A DNA stretch of 64,000 nt, taken from NCBI GenBank assembly GCA_019117285.1, contig DXAA01000003.1:53243-117242 (forward strand), given 5' to 3'. The notes under the pieces were generated by a model that worked only from the letters and a program-made list of their open reading frames with translations, ran no database searches and was not told the DNA's origin. Below are positions 31,977 through 42,134 of this stretch, in pieces (within the stretch, counting starts at the first letter, position 1; each line of letters starts with the position of its first letter). Made by a program: the position numbers and the translations under genes. This DNA comes from Candidatus Limosilactobacillus intestinigallinarum (GTDB lineage: Bacteria; Bacillota; Bacilli; Lactobacillales; Lactobacillaceae).

Positions 31977-34772
31977 TTACTTTTCCAGGCCCTCGTCGAC
32001 CGTCTCAGGGAAGTTGTCCCGCACGATCTTGGCACACCGCGCACAGAGGGTTGGGTATGCACTGTCGCTGCCGACATCTTCCTTGACCATCCGGCAACGG
32101 GCACAGGTTTCACCAGGAGCTGGGCTGACCTTGACGGCAACCCCGTCGTTGAACTGGTCGGCATCATCCGGGGCCTCGTCCAACGGGTGGACGTGGAGGG
32201 CGGAAACGCCGAGCAGGAGCTGGACGTTGGCACCCAGGCTATCCAACAGGGCGGCCTGGTGATCGTTCAGGTAGAGGTCGGCTTGGGCCTCCAGGGACTT
32301 CCCAATCATCTTGGCGTTCCGGGCCTCTTCCAGGCTCTTCAGGACGTGGGAACGAACCTCCATGAAGTCGCTCCACTTGTCCAGCAGGTCGCCTTCGTTG
32401 GCAAAGGTCTGGACATCCGGAATCTCGGTCAGCTGAACGAATTCTTCTGGTTCGTCCATGTAGCCCCAGACCTCTTCCGTGGTGTGCGGCAGGATTGGGG
32501 TCAACAGCTTGACCAGGGTCAGCAGGATCTGGTAGAAGACCGTCTGCATCGACCGCCGGACGTGGGAGTCAGCCGGTTCGATGTAGAGGACGTCCTTGGC
32601 CACGTTCATGTAGAAGGCCGACAGGTCGTTGTTGACGAAGTTGATCAACAGCTTGTAGGCGTCCAGGAAGTCATACTGGTCGAAGTCGTCCCGCATCTGC
32701 TTGAGGAAGTGGTTCAGCTTAACCAGCATGTACTGGTCAACGGCCTCGAGCTTCTCGTAGGAAACCGTGTTCTCGGCCGGCTTGAAATCGGCGGTGTTGG
32801 CCAGCAGGAAGCGGAAGGTGTTCCGCAGCTTCCGGTAGGCCTCGGAGATCTGTTGGAAGGTCCCCATGGAGACCCGGACATCGGCCGAGGTGTCGGCGGA
32901 CATTACCCAGAGCCGGATGATCTCGGCCCCCATCTGCTTGACCACCTTGTTCGGGTCGATGACGTTCCCCATCGACTTACTCATCTTCTTACCCTTCTTG
33001 TCCAGGGTGAAACCTTGGGAGATGATGCTCTTGTATGGGGCGTGACCGGAGCAGACCACACTGGTGATCAGACTGGAGTTGAACCAACCACGGTATTGGT
33101 CAGACCCTTCCAGGTACATGTCGGCTGGGTAGGTCAGGTAGTCCCGTTCTGCCAGAACCCCCTGGTGGGAGGAACCGGAGTCGAACCAGACGTCCATGAT
33201 GTCTGTCTCCTTGGTGAACTTCCCGTGTGGGGAGTGTTCATTGGTGTAGCCCTCTGGCAGGAGGTCCTTGGCATCGCGGTCAAACCAGACGTTGGAGCCG
33301 TACTTGGCGAAGAGGTCGGCGACGTGGTTGATCGTCTCCTCTTCCATGATTGGCGTGCCATCCTCGGCGTAGAAGATTGGCAGTGGCACACCCCAGACCC
33401 GTTGCCGGGAGATGACCCAGTCGCCCCGGTCCTTGATCATGTTACGCAGCCGGACCTTCCCCCATGCCGGGTGGTACTCAACGTCTTCGAGGGCGTCAAG
33501 GATGTCCTGACGCATCTTCTCGATGGAGACAAACCATTGGTCAGTGGCCCGGAAGATGATCGGCTTCTTGGTCCGCCAGTCAAATGGATAGGAGTGCTTG
33601 AGCGGTTCTTCCAGCAGGAGGGCGTGGTTATCTTCCAGCTTCTGCAGGGAGATGTCGTCGGCCTTCTGGTAGAAGACCCCGTCGAAGTCGGCCCCGTTCT
33701 CCTTGGTCAGAACCCCCTGGTCGTTGATCGGGGCGAAGATCGGCAGGTCGTACTTCTTACCGAAGTTGTAGTCATCGTCACCATAACCAGGGGCGGTGTG
33801 AACCAGACCAGTCCCGGTATCGGCGGTAACGTAGTCGGCGTTGCCCACCAGCAATTCCCGATCGAGGTACGGGTGTTGGGTGGTCATGCCTTCCATTTCG
33901 GCACCAGAAAGGTGGTCAACGACCTCATAGTCGTCCCAGCCCAGCTTTTCGGCCAGGTTGCCTAACAGCTCGGTACCCACGACGTACTTACGGTCGTCAC
34001 CGGCCGGCTTAACAACGGAGTAGTCGAACTTCGGGTTGACGGCCACCGCCTCAGATGCGGGCACCGTCCACGGGGTCGTCGTCCAAACAACTAGGTAAGT
34101 ATTGTCGTCCAGGCGATCCTTGCCGTCCTTGACCTGTTCAACAAAGAAGGCCGTCTTGGCTACGACATCGTGGTATTCAACCTCGGCCTCGGCCAGGGCA
34201 GACTCGGATGACCATGACCAGTAGACTGGCTTCTTAGCCTGGTAGAGCAGCCCCTTCTTGGCAAATTCGCCGAAGACCCGAATCTGGGCTGCCTCGAATT
34301 CCTTATCCAGGGTCAGGTATGGGTGGTCCCATTCACCGCTGACGCCCAGCCGCTTGAAGTCGGTCCGCTGCTTGTCAACTTGTTCCAGGGCGTACTTGCG
34401 ACAGAGGTCCCGGAACTCGGAGGTGGACATCTTCTTCCGGTCGTAACCGGACTTGGTCAGTTGGTGTTCAATCGGCAGACCATGGGTATCCCAACCGGGA
34501 ACGTATGGAGCCCGGTAGCCGGTCATCGACTTGTAACGGACGATGAAGTCCTTAGAGATCTTGTTCATGGCGTGGCCAATGTGAATGTTCCCGTTGGCGT
34601 ACGGGGGGCCATCGTGGAGGACAAATGACGGCTTGCCCTCATTCAACTTTTGCCGTAATTGATAAACCTTATTCTCTTCCCAAAGTTGTTCACGTTGGGC
34701 TTCAGTAACCGGTAACTTCCCACGCATGGGGAACTTGGTCCGGCCGATGTTCAGTGTGTCTTTCACACGCAT
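31977..34772 (-). CDS. ileS: Isoleucyl-tRNA synthetase
   Basis: 931 residues, full length. A class Ia synthetase with [15 protein letters not shown] (HIGH motif, about residue 58) and [12 protein letters not shown] (KMSKS, about residue 595); the editing domain lies between. A C-terminal zinc ribbon (CARC ... CARC) closes the chain. Start ATG 34772 with AAAGGGG upstream. Expression is controlled by the T-box leader at 34814-35050. It follows divIVA, the usual end of the Gram-positive dcw cluster. Confidence 0.97.
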   Translation of the reverse strand: MRVKDTLNIGRTKFPMRGKLPVTEAQREQLWEENKVYQLRQKLNEGKPSFVLHDGPPYANGNIHIGHAMNKISKDFIVRYKSMTGYRAPYVPGWDTHGLPIEHQLTKSGYDRKKMSTSEFRDLCRKYALEQVDKQRTDFKRLGVSGEWDHPYLTLDKEFEAAQIRVFGEFAKKGLLYQAKKPVYWSWSSESALAEAEVEYHDVVAKTAFFVEQVKDGKDRLDDNTYLVVWTTTPWTVPASEAVAVNPKFDYSVVKPAGDDRKYVVGTELLGNLAEKLGWDDYEVVDHLSGAEMEGMTTQHPYLDRELLVGNADYVTADTGTGLVHTAPGYGDDDYNFGKKYDLPIFAPINDQGVLTKENGADFDGVFYQKADDISLQKLEDNHALLLEEPLKHSYPFDWRTKKPIIFRATDQWFVSIEKMRQDILDALEDVEYHPAWGKVRLRNMIKDRGDWVISRQRVWGVPLPIFYAEDGTPIMEEETINHVADLFAKYGSNVWFDRDAKDLLPEGYTNEHSPHGKFTKETDIMDVWFDSGSSHQGVLAERDYLTYPADMYLEGSDQYRGWFNSSLITSVVCSGHAPYKSIISQGFTLDKKGKKMSKSMGNVIDPNKVVKQMGAEIIRLWVMSADTSADVRVSMGTFQQISEAYRKLRNTFRFLLANTADFKPAENTVSYEKLEAVDQYMLVKLNHFLKQMRDDFDQYDFLDAYKLLINFVNNDLSAFYMNVAKDVLYIEPADSHVRRSMQTVFYQILLTLVKLLTPILPHTTEEVWGYMDEPEEFVQLTEIPDVQTFANEGDLLDKWSDFMEVRSHVLKSLEEARNAKMIGKSLEAQADLYLNDHQAALLDSLGANVQLLLGVSALHVHPLDEAPDDADQFNDGVAVKVSPAPGETCARCRMVKEDVGSDSAYPTLCARCAKIVRDNFPETVDEGLEK

Positions 34773-34813
34773 CGCAATTACCCCTTTCTGTTATGCAAAT
34801 TGGTCACCTTAAT

Positions 34814-34845
34814 AAAAAAAGCTCCATCCCAATTGGGACGAAGCT
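34814..34845 (-). terminator. T-box terminator of ileS
   Basis: On the minus strand AGCTTCGTCCC and GGGATGGAGCT form an 11-bp stem (two G-T pairs) with an AATT loop followed by TTTTTTT. Confidence 0.9.
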
Positions 34846-35050
34846 AAACGTGGTACCACCCAGATTCAAGGTCAGAATTGACCTCCTCAAGTCATTGGGT
34901 AACGGTAATGAACCGGGCGGGTTTACTGGATTTCAGCCCACTACTCAGAGATGATCAGTCATCGCTACTGAATGCCAATCTTGCACCACCCATTGGCTCG
35001 CTGAATTCAGTCCTTGCGATCACAATTCTCCTCAACGTTTTTATTAAAGC
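34846..35050 (-). promoter_or_regulatory. T-box leader (tRNA-Ile sensing) of ileS
   Basis: The T-box sequence TGGTACCACG (minus strand, 34849-34858) precedes the terminator and defines the antiterminator bulge that reads the uncharged tRNA 3' end. Upstream lies a stem I-like region with an AGCGAG segment and, near 34950-34955, ATC triplets that are candidate isoleucine specifiers. No clear promoter was found between divIVA and the leader. Confidence 0.9.
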
Positions 35051-35071
35051 GCCTTTGATTCAAGCGTTGAC

Positions 35072-35803
35072 CTAGTTGTTGGATGAGCTGTCATCATCCG
35101 GGAAGACAACCACCGTCTGTCCAGCATCGGCGGCTGAAGACTGGTCATCAGCGTCGGATGCCTCAACGGCCGGCTGGTCAGCCGCCGTCGCATCAGCAAC
35201 GACATCAACACTTGAACTAGTTGTTGACGATTCTACACTGTCGTCGGAATGCTTGTCAAGCGATGCTCCCAAGATCTTCTGAATTTCATCATACTTATCC
35301 GTACTGTCGGTGGCCAGGAGCTTATCCCATTCGTCACTCTTGACAACCTCAAGCTGGGATTCCAGCATAACCTGGAGCCGTTGCCGGAAGATCCGGGTCT
35401 GCTTCTTGAGGTCGTTGGTCTCCGTGGTCAACTTCCGGGTATCCTCCGCGCTCGTCTCGATGACCTGGTTAGACTTTTCATTAGCCTCGGAGACGATGTC
35501 AGTAGCCTGCTTTTGGGCCTCGCGGATCATGATGTCCGCCTCACGCTTAGCGTTCGTCTTGACCTTGTCCGCTGCTTCCTGGGCAACCAGGATGGACTTG
35601 TTCAGGGAATCCTTCAGTTCCGTGAAGTACTTCAGCTTTTCCTCGTCGGCCTTGACGGCTTCCTGAAGGGCGTTGTTCTTCTCAGTCAGTTCCTGGACCG
35701 TCTGTGAGACCTCCTGGATAAACGCCTTTACCTCTTCCTGGTTGTATCCCCGCATCTTCGTCGAGAAATCCTGATTGTTGATTTGATCAATTGTTAACCC
35801 CAT
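35072..35803 (-). CDS. divIVA: Cell division protein DivIVA
   Basis: 243 residues. DivIVA binds curved membrane at septa and poles and positions division or wall-growth proteins. The first 60 residues (MGLTIDQINNQDFSTKMRGYN) are the membrane-binding DivIVA domain, followed by a long coiled coil (about 35-165) and an acidic Ser/Asp/Ala-rich disordered tail ending VVVFPDDDSSSNN. It follows ylmH by 21 bases. The low-complexity tail is longer than in Bacillus DivIVA. Confidence 0.95.
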   Translation of the reverse strand: MGLTIDQINNQDFSTKMRGYNQEEVKAFIQEVSQTVQELTEKNNALQEAVKADEEKLKYFTELKDSLNKSILVAQEAADKVKTNAKREADIMIREAQKQATDIVSEANEKSNQVIETSAEDTRKLTTETNDLKKQTRIFRQRLQVMLESQLEVVKSDEWDKLLATDSTDKYDEIQKILGASLDKHSDDSVESSTTSSSVDVVADATAADQPAVEASDADDQSSAADAGQTVVVFPDDDSSSNN

Positions 35804-35824
35804 TTTATTTCCTCCAAATCCAAT

Positions 35825-36610
35825 TTATGCCCGGACAACGGACATGCTTATCTTGTACTTCTGTTTCCTGGTTTTACCACCAAGCGCGTCGATCCGCAGC
35901 CGCCCCGCATGCCGCACTGACAATAGGTCGTGGGCCACAATTGGGTAATCAGGCCGGTCCATTTCCTCCCAATTCAGGCGGACCAGTCCCCGCTCAATTA
36001 ACTGTTTGGCCCGGTTACGCGAGTAGTTAAAACCCGCCGCCACAACGGCGTCAAGCCGCAGTGACGAGATGGTCGTCGTCAGTGGTTCCCAATCCTCAAC
36101 CGGCGTTAACACCGCTGCCAGATCGCTCGGCAACCACTTTACCTTTACCTTCCCGACGTGCTGGACCTCCCGCCGCAGGAAGGCCGCCATCTCCTTGGTC
36201 ACCACGACCTGCCAGCGCTGGCCATCCGTGATGATATCGCCAAACGACTCACGGGTAAGGCCCTCACCGATCAAGGTCCCCATGATCTGCCGGTGATGGA
36301 GCTCGGCAAACTTGGTTGGGTAGTCAACCGTCAGCAGCTGCAGGTCGAAGTCGTCGGCCGTGGGCTGGTAATAGGATGGATAGAAGAGCAGCCGTTGCAT
36401 CTCGGCATTCGACCAGCCGCCCATGCTCGCCACCTTGACCTCATCCATTCGGTTAGCTAGGGTCTGGGCGATGTAACGCTGGCGCGGGTTTAGGAAGGCG
36501 GTCAAAACGGGGCGGTATTCTCCCGCCGCCGTCGCCAACCAATCGTTGACCTGGTCAATCAGTGGGGCCTCTTCCGGACGAAAGTGTTGTTTAATATTTT
36601 GATTATCCAC
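35825..36610 (-). CDS. ylmH: YlmH-type S4 RNA-binding protein
   Basis: 261 residues. An N-terminal domain (NPRQRYIAQTLANRM, then a YlmH-specific fold) and a C-terminal S4 domain (about 180-245; RLDAVVAAGFNYSRNRAKQLIERGLVRLNW). YlmH-type proteins bind RNA/ribosomes and are associated with ribosome rescue and with division gene clusters. ATG 36610. It is part of the sepF-yggT-ylmH-divIVA run, with gaps of 15 and 21 bases to its neighbours. Confidence 0.92.
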   Translation of the reverse strand: MDNQNIKQHFRPEEAPLIDQVNDWLATAAGEYRPVLTAFLNPRQRYIAQTLANRMDEVKVASMGGWSNAEMQRLLFYPSYYQPTADDFDLQLLTVDYPTKFAELHHRQIMGTLIGEGLTRESFGDIITDGQRWQVVVTKEMAAFLRREVQHVGKVKVKWLPSDLAAVLTPVEDWEPLTTTISSLRLDAVVAAGFNYSRNRAKQLIERGLVRLNWEEMDRPDYPIVAHDLLSVRHAGRLRIDALGGKTRKQKYKISMSVVRA

Positions 36611-36625
36611 GATTACAATTACCTA

Positions 36626-36895
36626 CTAAATTAGATGTGCCAAGAAGGCCAACCCATCCTGCACGAGGTACAGGACGATAATTGCCACCACCGGCGAAAA
36701 GCTGATGCCCCCCAGCGGTGGGATGAAGTCAAACCAGTGCATGTAGGGCTCCACCAGCCGATCGATAATTTCCCCCAACCGGGTCCCCCGTGAAATTGGG
36801 AACCATGACAACAGGCACCAGACCACAATCACCAGGATGTAGGCGTTGATCAGCCAGTTCAGGCACCATATCAGATATGCAAACATTGTCGCCAC
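36626..36895 (-). CDS. YggT family membrane protein
   Basis: 89 residues with two transmembrane segments (about 5-30 and 62-85) and an intervening amphipathic loop with the family RLVEPYMHWFDFIPPLGG pattern. YggT proteins lie next to sepF in Firmicutes and actinobacterial dcw clusters and are linked to division or membrane organisation, with no enzymatic role shown. The gene starts 3 bases after the sepF stop, so it is probably translationally coupled. Confidence 0.92.
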   Translation of the reverse strand: MATMFAYLIWCLNWLINAYILVIVVWCLLSWFPISRGTRLGEIIDRLVEPYMHWFDFIPPLGGISFSPVVAIIVLYLVQDGLAFLAHLI

Positions 36896-36898
36896 TCC

Positions 36899-37318
36899 TT
36901 AGTTTGGAAGATTTCCATTGTCCATCTTCAAACCATCAGACAGGTTACCGGAAACCTCATAGTTCTTTGGCGTGCACAAGAAGATCTCCTTACCAATCCG
37001 CTTGATGCCACCATCAATCGCAAAGGTTGCCCCGTTTAGGAAGTCGACAACCCGCTTGGCGTTCTTATCATCCATCTGGGTGAAGTTGACGATCACTGCC
37101 CGCCCATCCAACAGCTGGGTCGCAATCTGACGGACATCGGCATACAGCCGTGGTTCATACAGGTTAATCTGACTGAGCCGGTTTTCCTGCTTAGCCTGGT
37201 GAATGGAAACGACGTTGTTGCGCCGACCGGTTTGTTGAGTTGGAGCCTCATCGTCGTAATATTCATCCTGGGCGACGTCATCATCGCCGAACAGGCTCTT
37301 AAAAAGGTTCGCTGCCAT
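36899..37318 (-). CDS. sepF: Cell division protein SepF
   Basis: 139 residues. SepF anchors FtsZ to the membrane and bundles filaments. An N-terminal amphipathic helix ([14 protein letters not shown]) is the membrane anchor, followed by an acidic/polar linker and the C-terminal FtsZ-binding domain (about 60-139; [39 protein letters not shown]). It lies 65 bases after ftsZ. Confidence 0.95.
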   Translation of the reverse strand: MAANLFKSLFGDDDVAQDEYYDDEAPTQQTGRRNNVVSIHQAKQENRLSQINLYEPRLYADVRQIATQLLDGRAVIVNFTQMDDKNAKRVVDFLNGATFAIDGGIKRIGKEIFLCTPKNYEVSGNLSDGLKMDNGNLPN

Positions 37319-37383
37319 ATTAATTCCTCCTTTATTCCGCAGAATATACTAAAACGGGTGCAATTAAATCGCCCCCGTTAATC

Positions 37384-38646
37384 CTATTTGCGTCGGTTCT
37401 TAAAGAAAGGTGGGGTCGACAGGTTGTCGTCATCACTATCGTCAGAACTGGCGGTATCATCATTGAAAACGTTGAATTCCGGCTTGGAAACGTGTGAGAA
37501 GTCGTTCGTCGCGGCTGATTCTGGCTGGGCCGTCGTGTTTCCTGCCGTCGGATCACTCCAGTTATCAAATGGATCCTTGGCCGGAGCCGGTTCCGTTGGT
37601 TGAGTCGGGGCCGCACTCTGCGGTGCACTGTTCTGCACCATGTGGGCCTGTGCTTGTTGCGCTGGGGCCGGGTTGGCAGCCTTCTTCTTGTCAATTCCCG
37701 TGGCGATCACGGTTACCCGAACCTCGTCACCCATCTTTTCGTTGAGGGACATCCCGAAGGCAATATCAACATCGGTACCGGCCGCCTGCCGAATGACGTC
37801 CGAAGCCTCCTGGGCCTCAAACATGGACAGGTCCTTGCCACCGGTGATATCCATCAGCACGTGCTGAGCACCATTGATGGAAACTTCCAACAGTGGTGAG
37901 GAAATGGCCTTCTTGGTGGCCTCGGTAGCCCGGTTCTCGCCGGTGGAGTTACCAACCCCCATCAGGGCCGCCCCCTGGTTGGACATCAGGGTCTTAATGT
38001 CGGCAAAGTCCAGGTTGATGTAACCTGGCGTCACAATCAGGTCAGAGATCCCTTGGACACCCTGCCGCAGGACGTTGTCGGCCTCCTTGAAGGCTTCCAT
38101 CATTGGCGTCTTCTTGTCGATCATTTCCAGCAAGCGGTTGTTAGCCACAATGATCAACGTGTCGACGTTGGCCTTAAGGTCTTCGAGACCCTCCGTAGCG
38201 AATTTTGAGCGCCGCGGGCCTTCGAAGGAGAATGGCCGGGTGACGACCCCAACTGTCAGGGCACCACTGTCCTTGGCGATCTTGGCGATGACCGGTGCCG
38301 CACCGGTCCCGGTTCCACCACCCATTCCGGCGGTGATGAAGACCATGTCGGCACCCTCAAGCGCCTTTTGGATCTGCTCTTCACTTTCCTGAGCGGCCTT
38401 TTCGCCAACCTCAGGGTTCGAACCAGCACCCAATCCCTTGGTCAACTTAGGACCCAATTGAATCTTAGTCTGGGCCTGTGATGCGTTCAGGGCCTGCAGG
38501 TCGGTGTTGGCTACAATAAAGTCAACCCCCTGCACCTTTTCACTGATCATCCGGTTGACGGCGTTACCACCACCGCCACCGACACCAATTACCTTAATCC
38601 GTGCACCGGCAAATTCGTTTTCCATTGTGTTTGTTTCGTTGTCCAT
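37384..38646 (-). CDS. ftsZ: Cell division GTPase FtsZ
   Basis: 420 residues. The tubulin-like GTPase that forms the Z ring. [12 protein letters not shown] and the tubulin signature [11 protein letters not shown] bind GTP; the T7 loop [11 protein letters not shown] is present. A Pro/Ala/Gln-rich linker (about 320-400) leads to the conserved C-terminal peptide [10 protein letters not shown] that contacts FtsA and SepF. ATG 38646 has GGAGG 9 bases upstream. It directly follows ftsA. Confidence 0.98.
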   Translation of the reverse strand: MDNETNTMENEFAGARIKVIGVGGGGGNAVNRMISEKVQGVDFIVANTDLQALNASQAQTKIQLGPKLTKGLGAGSNPEVGEKAAQESEEQIQKALEGADMVFITAGMGGGTGTGAAPVIAKIAKDSGALTVGVVTRPFSFEGPRRSKFATEGLEDLKANVDTLIIVANNRLLEMIDKKTPMMEAFKEADNVLRQGVQGISDLIVTPGYINLDFADIKTLMSNQGAALMGVGNSTGENRATEATKKAISSPLLEVSINGAQHVLMDITGGKDLSMFEAQEASDVIRQAAGTDVDIAFGMSLNEKMGDEVRVTVIATGIDKKKAANPAPAQQAQAHMVQNSAPQSAAPTQPTEPAPAKDPFDNWSDPTAGNTTAQPESAATNDFSHVSKPEFNVFNDDTASSDDSDDDNLSTPPFFKNRRK

Positions 38647-38667
38647 ACAGCTGTTCCTCCGTGAAAA

Positions 38668-40035
38668 TTAATCGAATAAGTTGTTAAACATACTCTTAAA
38701 GCGATTGCCAATCGAGTGGCTCTTATTCTTCTTTGCGCGTGCCGGCTTCTTCTCCACCGGCTGTTCATGATTGTTTGTTTGTACAGGTGTATTGGTCCAC
38801 TGCTCTTTATTAGGCTGTGGCTGACGTGTCTTCGCCTTGACCTCATGCGGGCTGCTAATCAGATCAGTCTGTTGCAATGTCTGCTTGATCAGACGGTCCA
38901 CATCGGTCAACTGACTCTCGTACATCGTCAGGGCCAAGGCCAGTGAATAGCGAGGGTATCGAACCCCCATCTGTTCAGGCTGGTAAACCTTGACACTTTC
39001 CTTGAAGTACTGTTGAGCCAGTTGAGCGATCCCTGGCAATGAGGCACCACCCCCGACCAGGACCACCCCGCCGGGTAGCCGCGGTGCGTGAATGGCACGC
39101 AACCGCTGCTGACTCCGCTGGAAGATCTGCCGGACCCGGGCCTCAATGATCTCAGCCAGGTATTCCTCAGAGAACTGCTGAGGGGTATTCTCCCCAACAA
39201 CTGGAACGTCCACCTGCGCATCGGGCTTGGTCAACGTCGCCATGGCATACCCATGGTCGAGCTTCAGGCGCTCAGCGTTACGCAATGAGGTGTTGAGAAC
39301 CGTCGAGATGTCCTTGGTGACGTACTGGCCACCCTCGGGATCAACAAAGGTGTACTTGAGCTGGTGATCATGAATGATACTGGTCGTCGTCTGACCACCA
39401 CCAAGATCAATCACCACTGTCCCGAAGTCCTGCTCACCATCATTGAGGAGGGTAAAGCCGGTGGCGATTGGCGCAATTACAAAATCACGAATTCCATAGC
39501 CGGCCTGTTGGACCGCCTTCTTCGTGTTATGAATAATAGTTTTAGGTCCGGTGTAGAGGGTTCCCTTCATCTCGAGACGGACACCAACCATCCCCCGGGG
39601 GTCCTTAATCCCGTTGAACCCATCCACCGTGAACTCAGTCGGCATCAGGTCCAGCACGGCCAGTTCCGGCGAAATGCTCTGGGTCAGTGTTTCCTTGGCA
39701 ACGTCAATCACGTCACGATCAGTAATCTCCCGTGACTGGCCCTGCGAAGCGATCGTAATTGAACCATGGACCCGTTCCATCTGCAAGTAGTTTGCTGGTA
39801 ATCCCACAACAACGTTCTTAATATCGATATTGGACTTCGCCTCGGCCTGCTTAACAGCTTGAGAAATTGCACGAGCGGTTTTATCGATATCAACAATCAC
39901 ACCACGATTGAGGCCCGCTGAAGGTACAACACCAACGCTAATTACCTTCAGTTGCCCCTTTACATTTTCACAGACCATTGCCTTGATCGAGGTGGTTCCA
40001 ATATCTAATCCAACATAAACTTCTGAATTATTCAT
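38668..40035 (-). CDS. ftsA: Cell division protein FtsA
   Basis: 455 residues. An actin-like ATPase that tethers FtsZ to the membrane. YVGLDIGTTSIKAMV (phosphate 1), VVIDLGGGQTTTSII (phosphate 2) and VVLVGGGASLPGI (adenosine) are visible, with the 1C subdomain between. The C-terminal basic amphipathic helix IGNRFKSMFNNLFD is the membrane anchor. A Gln/Pro/Lys-rich linker of about 40 residues precedes it. AGGAGGG precedes ATG 40035. Confidence 0.97.
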   Translation of the reverse strand: MNNSEVYVGLDIGTTSIKAMVCENVKGQLKVISVGVVPSAGLNRGVIVDIDKTARAISQAVKQAEAKSNIDIKNVVVGLPANYLQMERVHGSITIASQGQSREITDRDVIDVAKETLTQSISPELAVLDLMPTEFTVDGFNGIKDPRGMVGVRLEMKGTLYTGPKTIIHNTKKAVQQAGYGIRDFVIAPIATGFTLLNDGEQDFGTVVIDLGGGQTTTSIIHDHQLKYTFVDPEGGQYVTKDISTVLNTSLRNAERLKLDHGYAMATLTKPDAQVDVPVVGENTPQQFSEEYLAEIIEARVRQIFQRSQQRLRAIHAPRLPGGVVLVGGGASLPGIAQLAQQYFKESVKVYQPEQMGVRYPRYSLALALTMYESQLTDVDRLIKQTLQQTDLISSPHEVKAKTRQPQPNKEQWTNTPVQTNNHEQPVEKKPARAKKNKSHSIGNRFKSMFNNLFD

Positions 40036-40163
40036 TTGGTCGGAACCCTCCTAAAACTATTACACTAAATTATTTTTTTCGTAATTTAATATTGACCTAA
40101 TAAAGATTTTACCACAGTTAAACCCACTCTCAAATGGATTGTTATCAGCTTTTTCAAAATTTA

Positions 40164-41006
40164 TCACTTATCCGCTGAGCCATAATCATAGGAAAAGGCC
40201 CCCACCTGAAGGTCAATAATCCCATTCTTCTTCATGCTGGCCGCAATCCCCGGATAGTAGGCCATCTTCTCACCAACCGTGTTTTTGTTCGCCAGGACGG
40301 TGTTCCCGTCACGCATGTATAAAACGATTCGGTTGGGCATCAGCTTGGTCGGTTGATAAGCCACTGCAGAAATGCCGGTACGGATTGCCGGCTTCAACTT
40401 GCCAATCTGCCGGGCCACCAGTTTAAGGTCGGCCCGGTGACCGTCGAACTGCCGATAATCGGTGCCCGTACTGTGCGCACTCGTTGCCTGGAGGTGACCA
40501 TCAGCCAGGACCGCGTATTCCTGCTTGCCAAGTTTAGCTGTCCCAATCAGTGGGTTTTCCCGGACCGTGACCGTCATACTCTGGGGACCGGTCATCTTAA
40601 TCTTAGCACTGGCGATCCGGGGTTGGCTCACCCGGGCGGCCTGGCAAAGTCGTCCCTGGTCGAGGTAGACCCCCCAGATGAACCGCCCTGGATAGACCTT
40701 GACCGCCTTCTCCACACTGGCCGTCGTCAGGTCCTTGTTACCAACCACCTTGACGGTCCGCAGTTTGCTCAACGGCGAGATGATGTAGGCCATCAGGAGG
40801 AGGACGAATCCAAACAGCAAGACCAGCTTGAATACCCGCTCACCATTTTTCCGATAGTGGTGATGACGCAGACGCGGAAGTTTCTTGCTAATGTGTTTCT
40901 TAGTCGGCTGCTGGGCCTGCTGGTGGGCGCGACGGCTTCGTTCCTCCAGTTCCGCCAGTCGCTTGGCATAGCGCTGGTGTTCTGAAACATAATGATCCCT
41001 CGGCAT
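40164..41006 (-). CDS. divIB: Cell division protein DivIB/FtsQ
   Basis: 280 residues: a basic cytoplasmic N-terminus (1-65), one transmembrane helix (about 67-87, KLVLLFGFVLLLMAYII), then the extracellular POTRA domain (LRTVKVVGNKDLTTASV) and beta domain. It assembles with FtsL and DivIC at the septum. It lies between murG and ftsA, as in other lactobacilli. The 128-base gap to ftsA is AT-rich and could hold an ftsAZ promoter; I saw no convincing boxes. Confidence 0.94.
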   Translation of the reverse strand: MPRDHYVSEHQRYAKRLAELEERSRRAHQQAQQPTKKHISKKLPRLRHHHYRKNGERVFKLVLLFGFVLLLMAYIISPLSKLRTVKVVGNKDLTTASVEKAVKVYPGRFIWGVYLDQGRLCQAARVSQPRIASAKIKMTGPQSMTVTVRENPLIGTAKLGKQEYAVLADGHLQATSAHSTGTDYRQFDGHRADLKLVARQIGKLKPAIRTGISAVAYQPTKLMPNRIVLYMRDGNTVLANKNTVGEKMAYYPGIAASMKKNGIIDLQVGAFSYDYGSADK

Positions 41007-41028
41007 CTTTCGCCGCCCTCCTTATTTG

Positions 41029-42132
41029 CTAGTGGTGTTCATCAATTGCCTTGTGCAGGACCTTGATCAGGCGGTCCGCCGCATCGGGCCGGCCCATCTT
41101 CTTGGATGCGGCCGACATCTTCGCCCGCAAATCATCGTTTTCCATGATCCGGTCCGCCTGCAGGAGGAGTGCCTTGGCATCCAACTTATCCTCAGTAATC
41201 ATTGCGGCCGCGTTGTTCTTGACCAAGGCCTGGGCGTTCTTCACCTGGTGGTTAGCCGTGACGTATGGACTCGGAATCAGAATCGTCGGGACACCCAGTG
41301 CAGTGACCTCGGCAATGGTCGTCGCCCCTGCTCGGGAAACCAGGGCCGCTACCCGCGGCATCTTGGCCGGCATGTCCTTGATGTATGGCACTACCTTGAC
41401 GTTGGCACCAATCTTGGTGTCACCCAGCGCCGCTTTGACATGGTCATAACGCTTCTGCCCAGTGGCAAAAATCACCTGGTAGTCACGCTTGTTAAATTCA
41501 GGAATAGCATCCACGACCGCCTGATTAATCTTCGGGGCCCCTTGACTACCACCAAAGATCATCAGGGTTGGTACGTCGTCCTTCAGTCCGTAACTGGTCC
41601 AGGAGAAGTCGCTATCGGCCTGGGCCGCTACCTGCTGGGCCCGCGGATTACCGACCATCGTCACCTTGTCAGCCGGGAACTGGTTGCGGGCAGCTTCAAA
41701 GGCAATCGCAATCTGGTCAACGTAGCGGCTGAGGAACTTGTTGGTAACCCCAACCACACTGTTTTGTTCATGAATAACCGTTGGAACGTGGTGCTTAGCC
41801 GCTGCGTACAGGACCGCCCCACTTACGTAGCCCCCCGTGCCGAGGACCACGTCGGGCTTGAAGTCCCGAATAATTTTCTTGGCGTGGTGGACGGAATGGA
41901 GGAACAGGTAGATGGTCTTAACATTGTCCAGGGAGAGGGACCGCTTGAAGCCCTGCATGTGCATGGTCTCCAGTTTAATGCCCGCATCCGGGACAATCTT
42001 GTTCTCCAGCCCACGGGTAGTACCGACGTAAAGGACCTCTGTGTCGGGTTCAACCTGCTTCAGTCGTTCAATTAGGGCCAGTGCCGGATAGATGTGACCA
42101 CCGGTACCCCCACCAGATACAAGTAAACGCAT
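41029..42132 (-). CDS. murG: UDP-GlcNAc:lipid I N-acetylglucosaminyltransferase MurG
   Basis: 367 residues. It adds GlcNAc to lipid I to make lipid II on the inner membrane face. [17 protein letters not shown] is the N-terminal G loop; the UDP-GlcNAc site includes [11 protein letters not shown] and [22 protein letters not shown] precedes ATG 42132, which lies 2 bases after murD. Confidence 0.97.
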   Translation of the reverse strand: MRLLVSGGGTGGHIYPALALIERLKQVEPDTEVLYVGTTRGLENKIVPDAGIKLETMHMQGFKRSLSLDNVKTIYLFLHSVHHAKKIIRDFKPDVVLGTGGYVSGAVLYAAAKHHVPTVIHEQNSVVGVTNKFLSRYVDQIAIAFEAARNQFPADKVTMVGNPRAQQVAAQADSDFSWTSYGLKDDVPTLMIFGGSQGAPKINQAVVDAIPEFNKRDYQVIFATGQKRYDHVKAALGDTKIGANVKVVPYIKDMPAKMPRVAALVSRAGATTIAEVTALGVPTILIPSPYVTANHQVKNAQALVKNNAAAMITEDKLDAKALLLQADRIMENDDLRAKMSAASKKMGRPDAADRLIKVLHKAIDEHH

Positions 42133-42134
42133 TT

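Noticed and set aside
31800-33965. Open frame of 721 codons on the plus strand, antisense to ileS
   Set aside because: It is a by-product of GC-rich codon usage in ileS, has no ribosome-binding site and no recognisable protein features.
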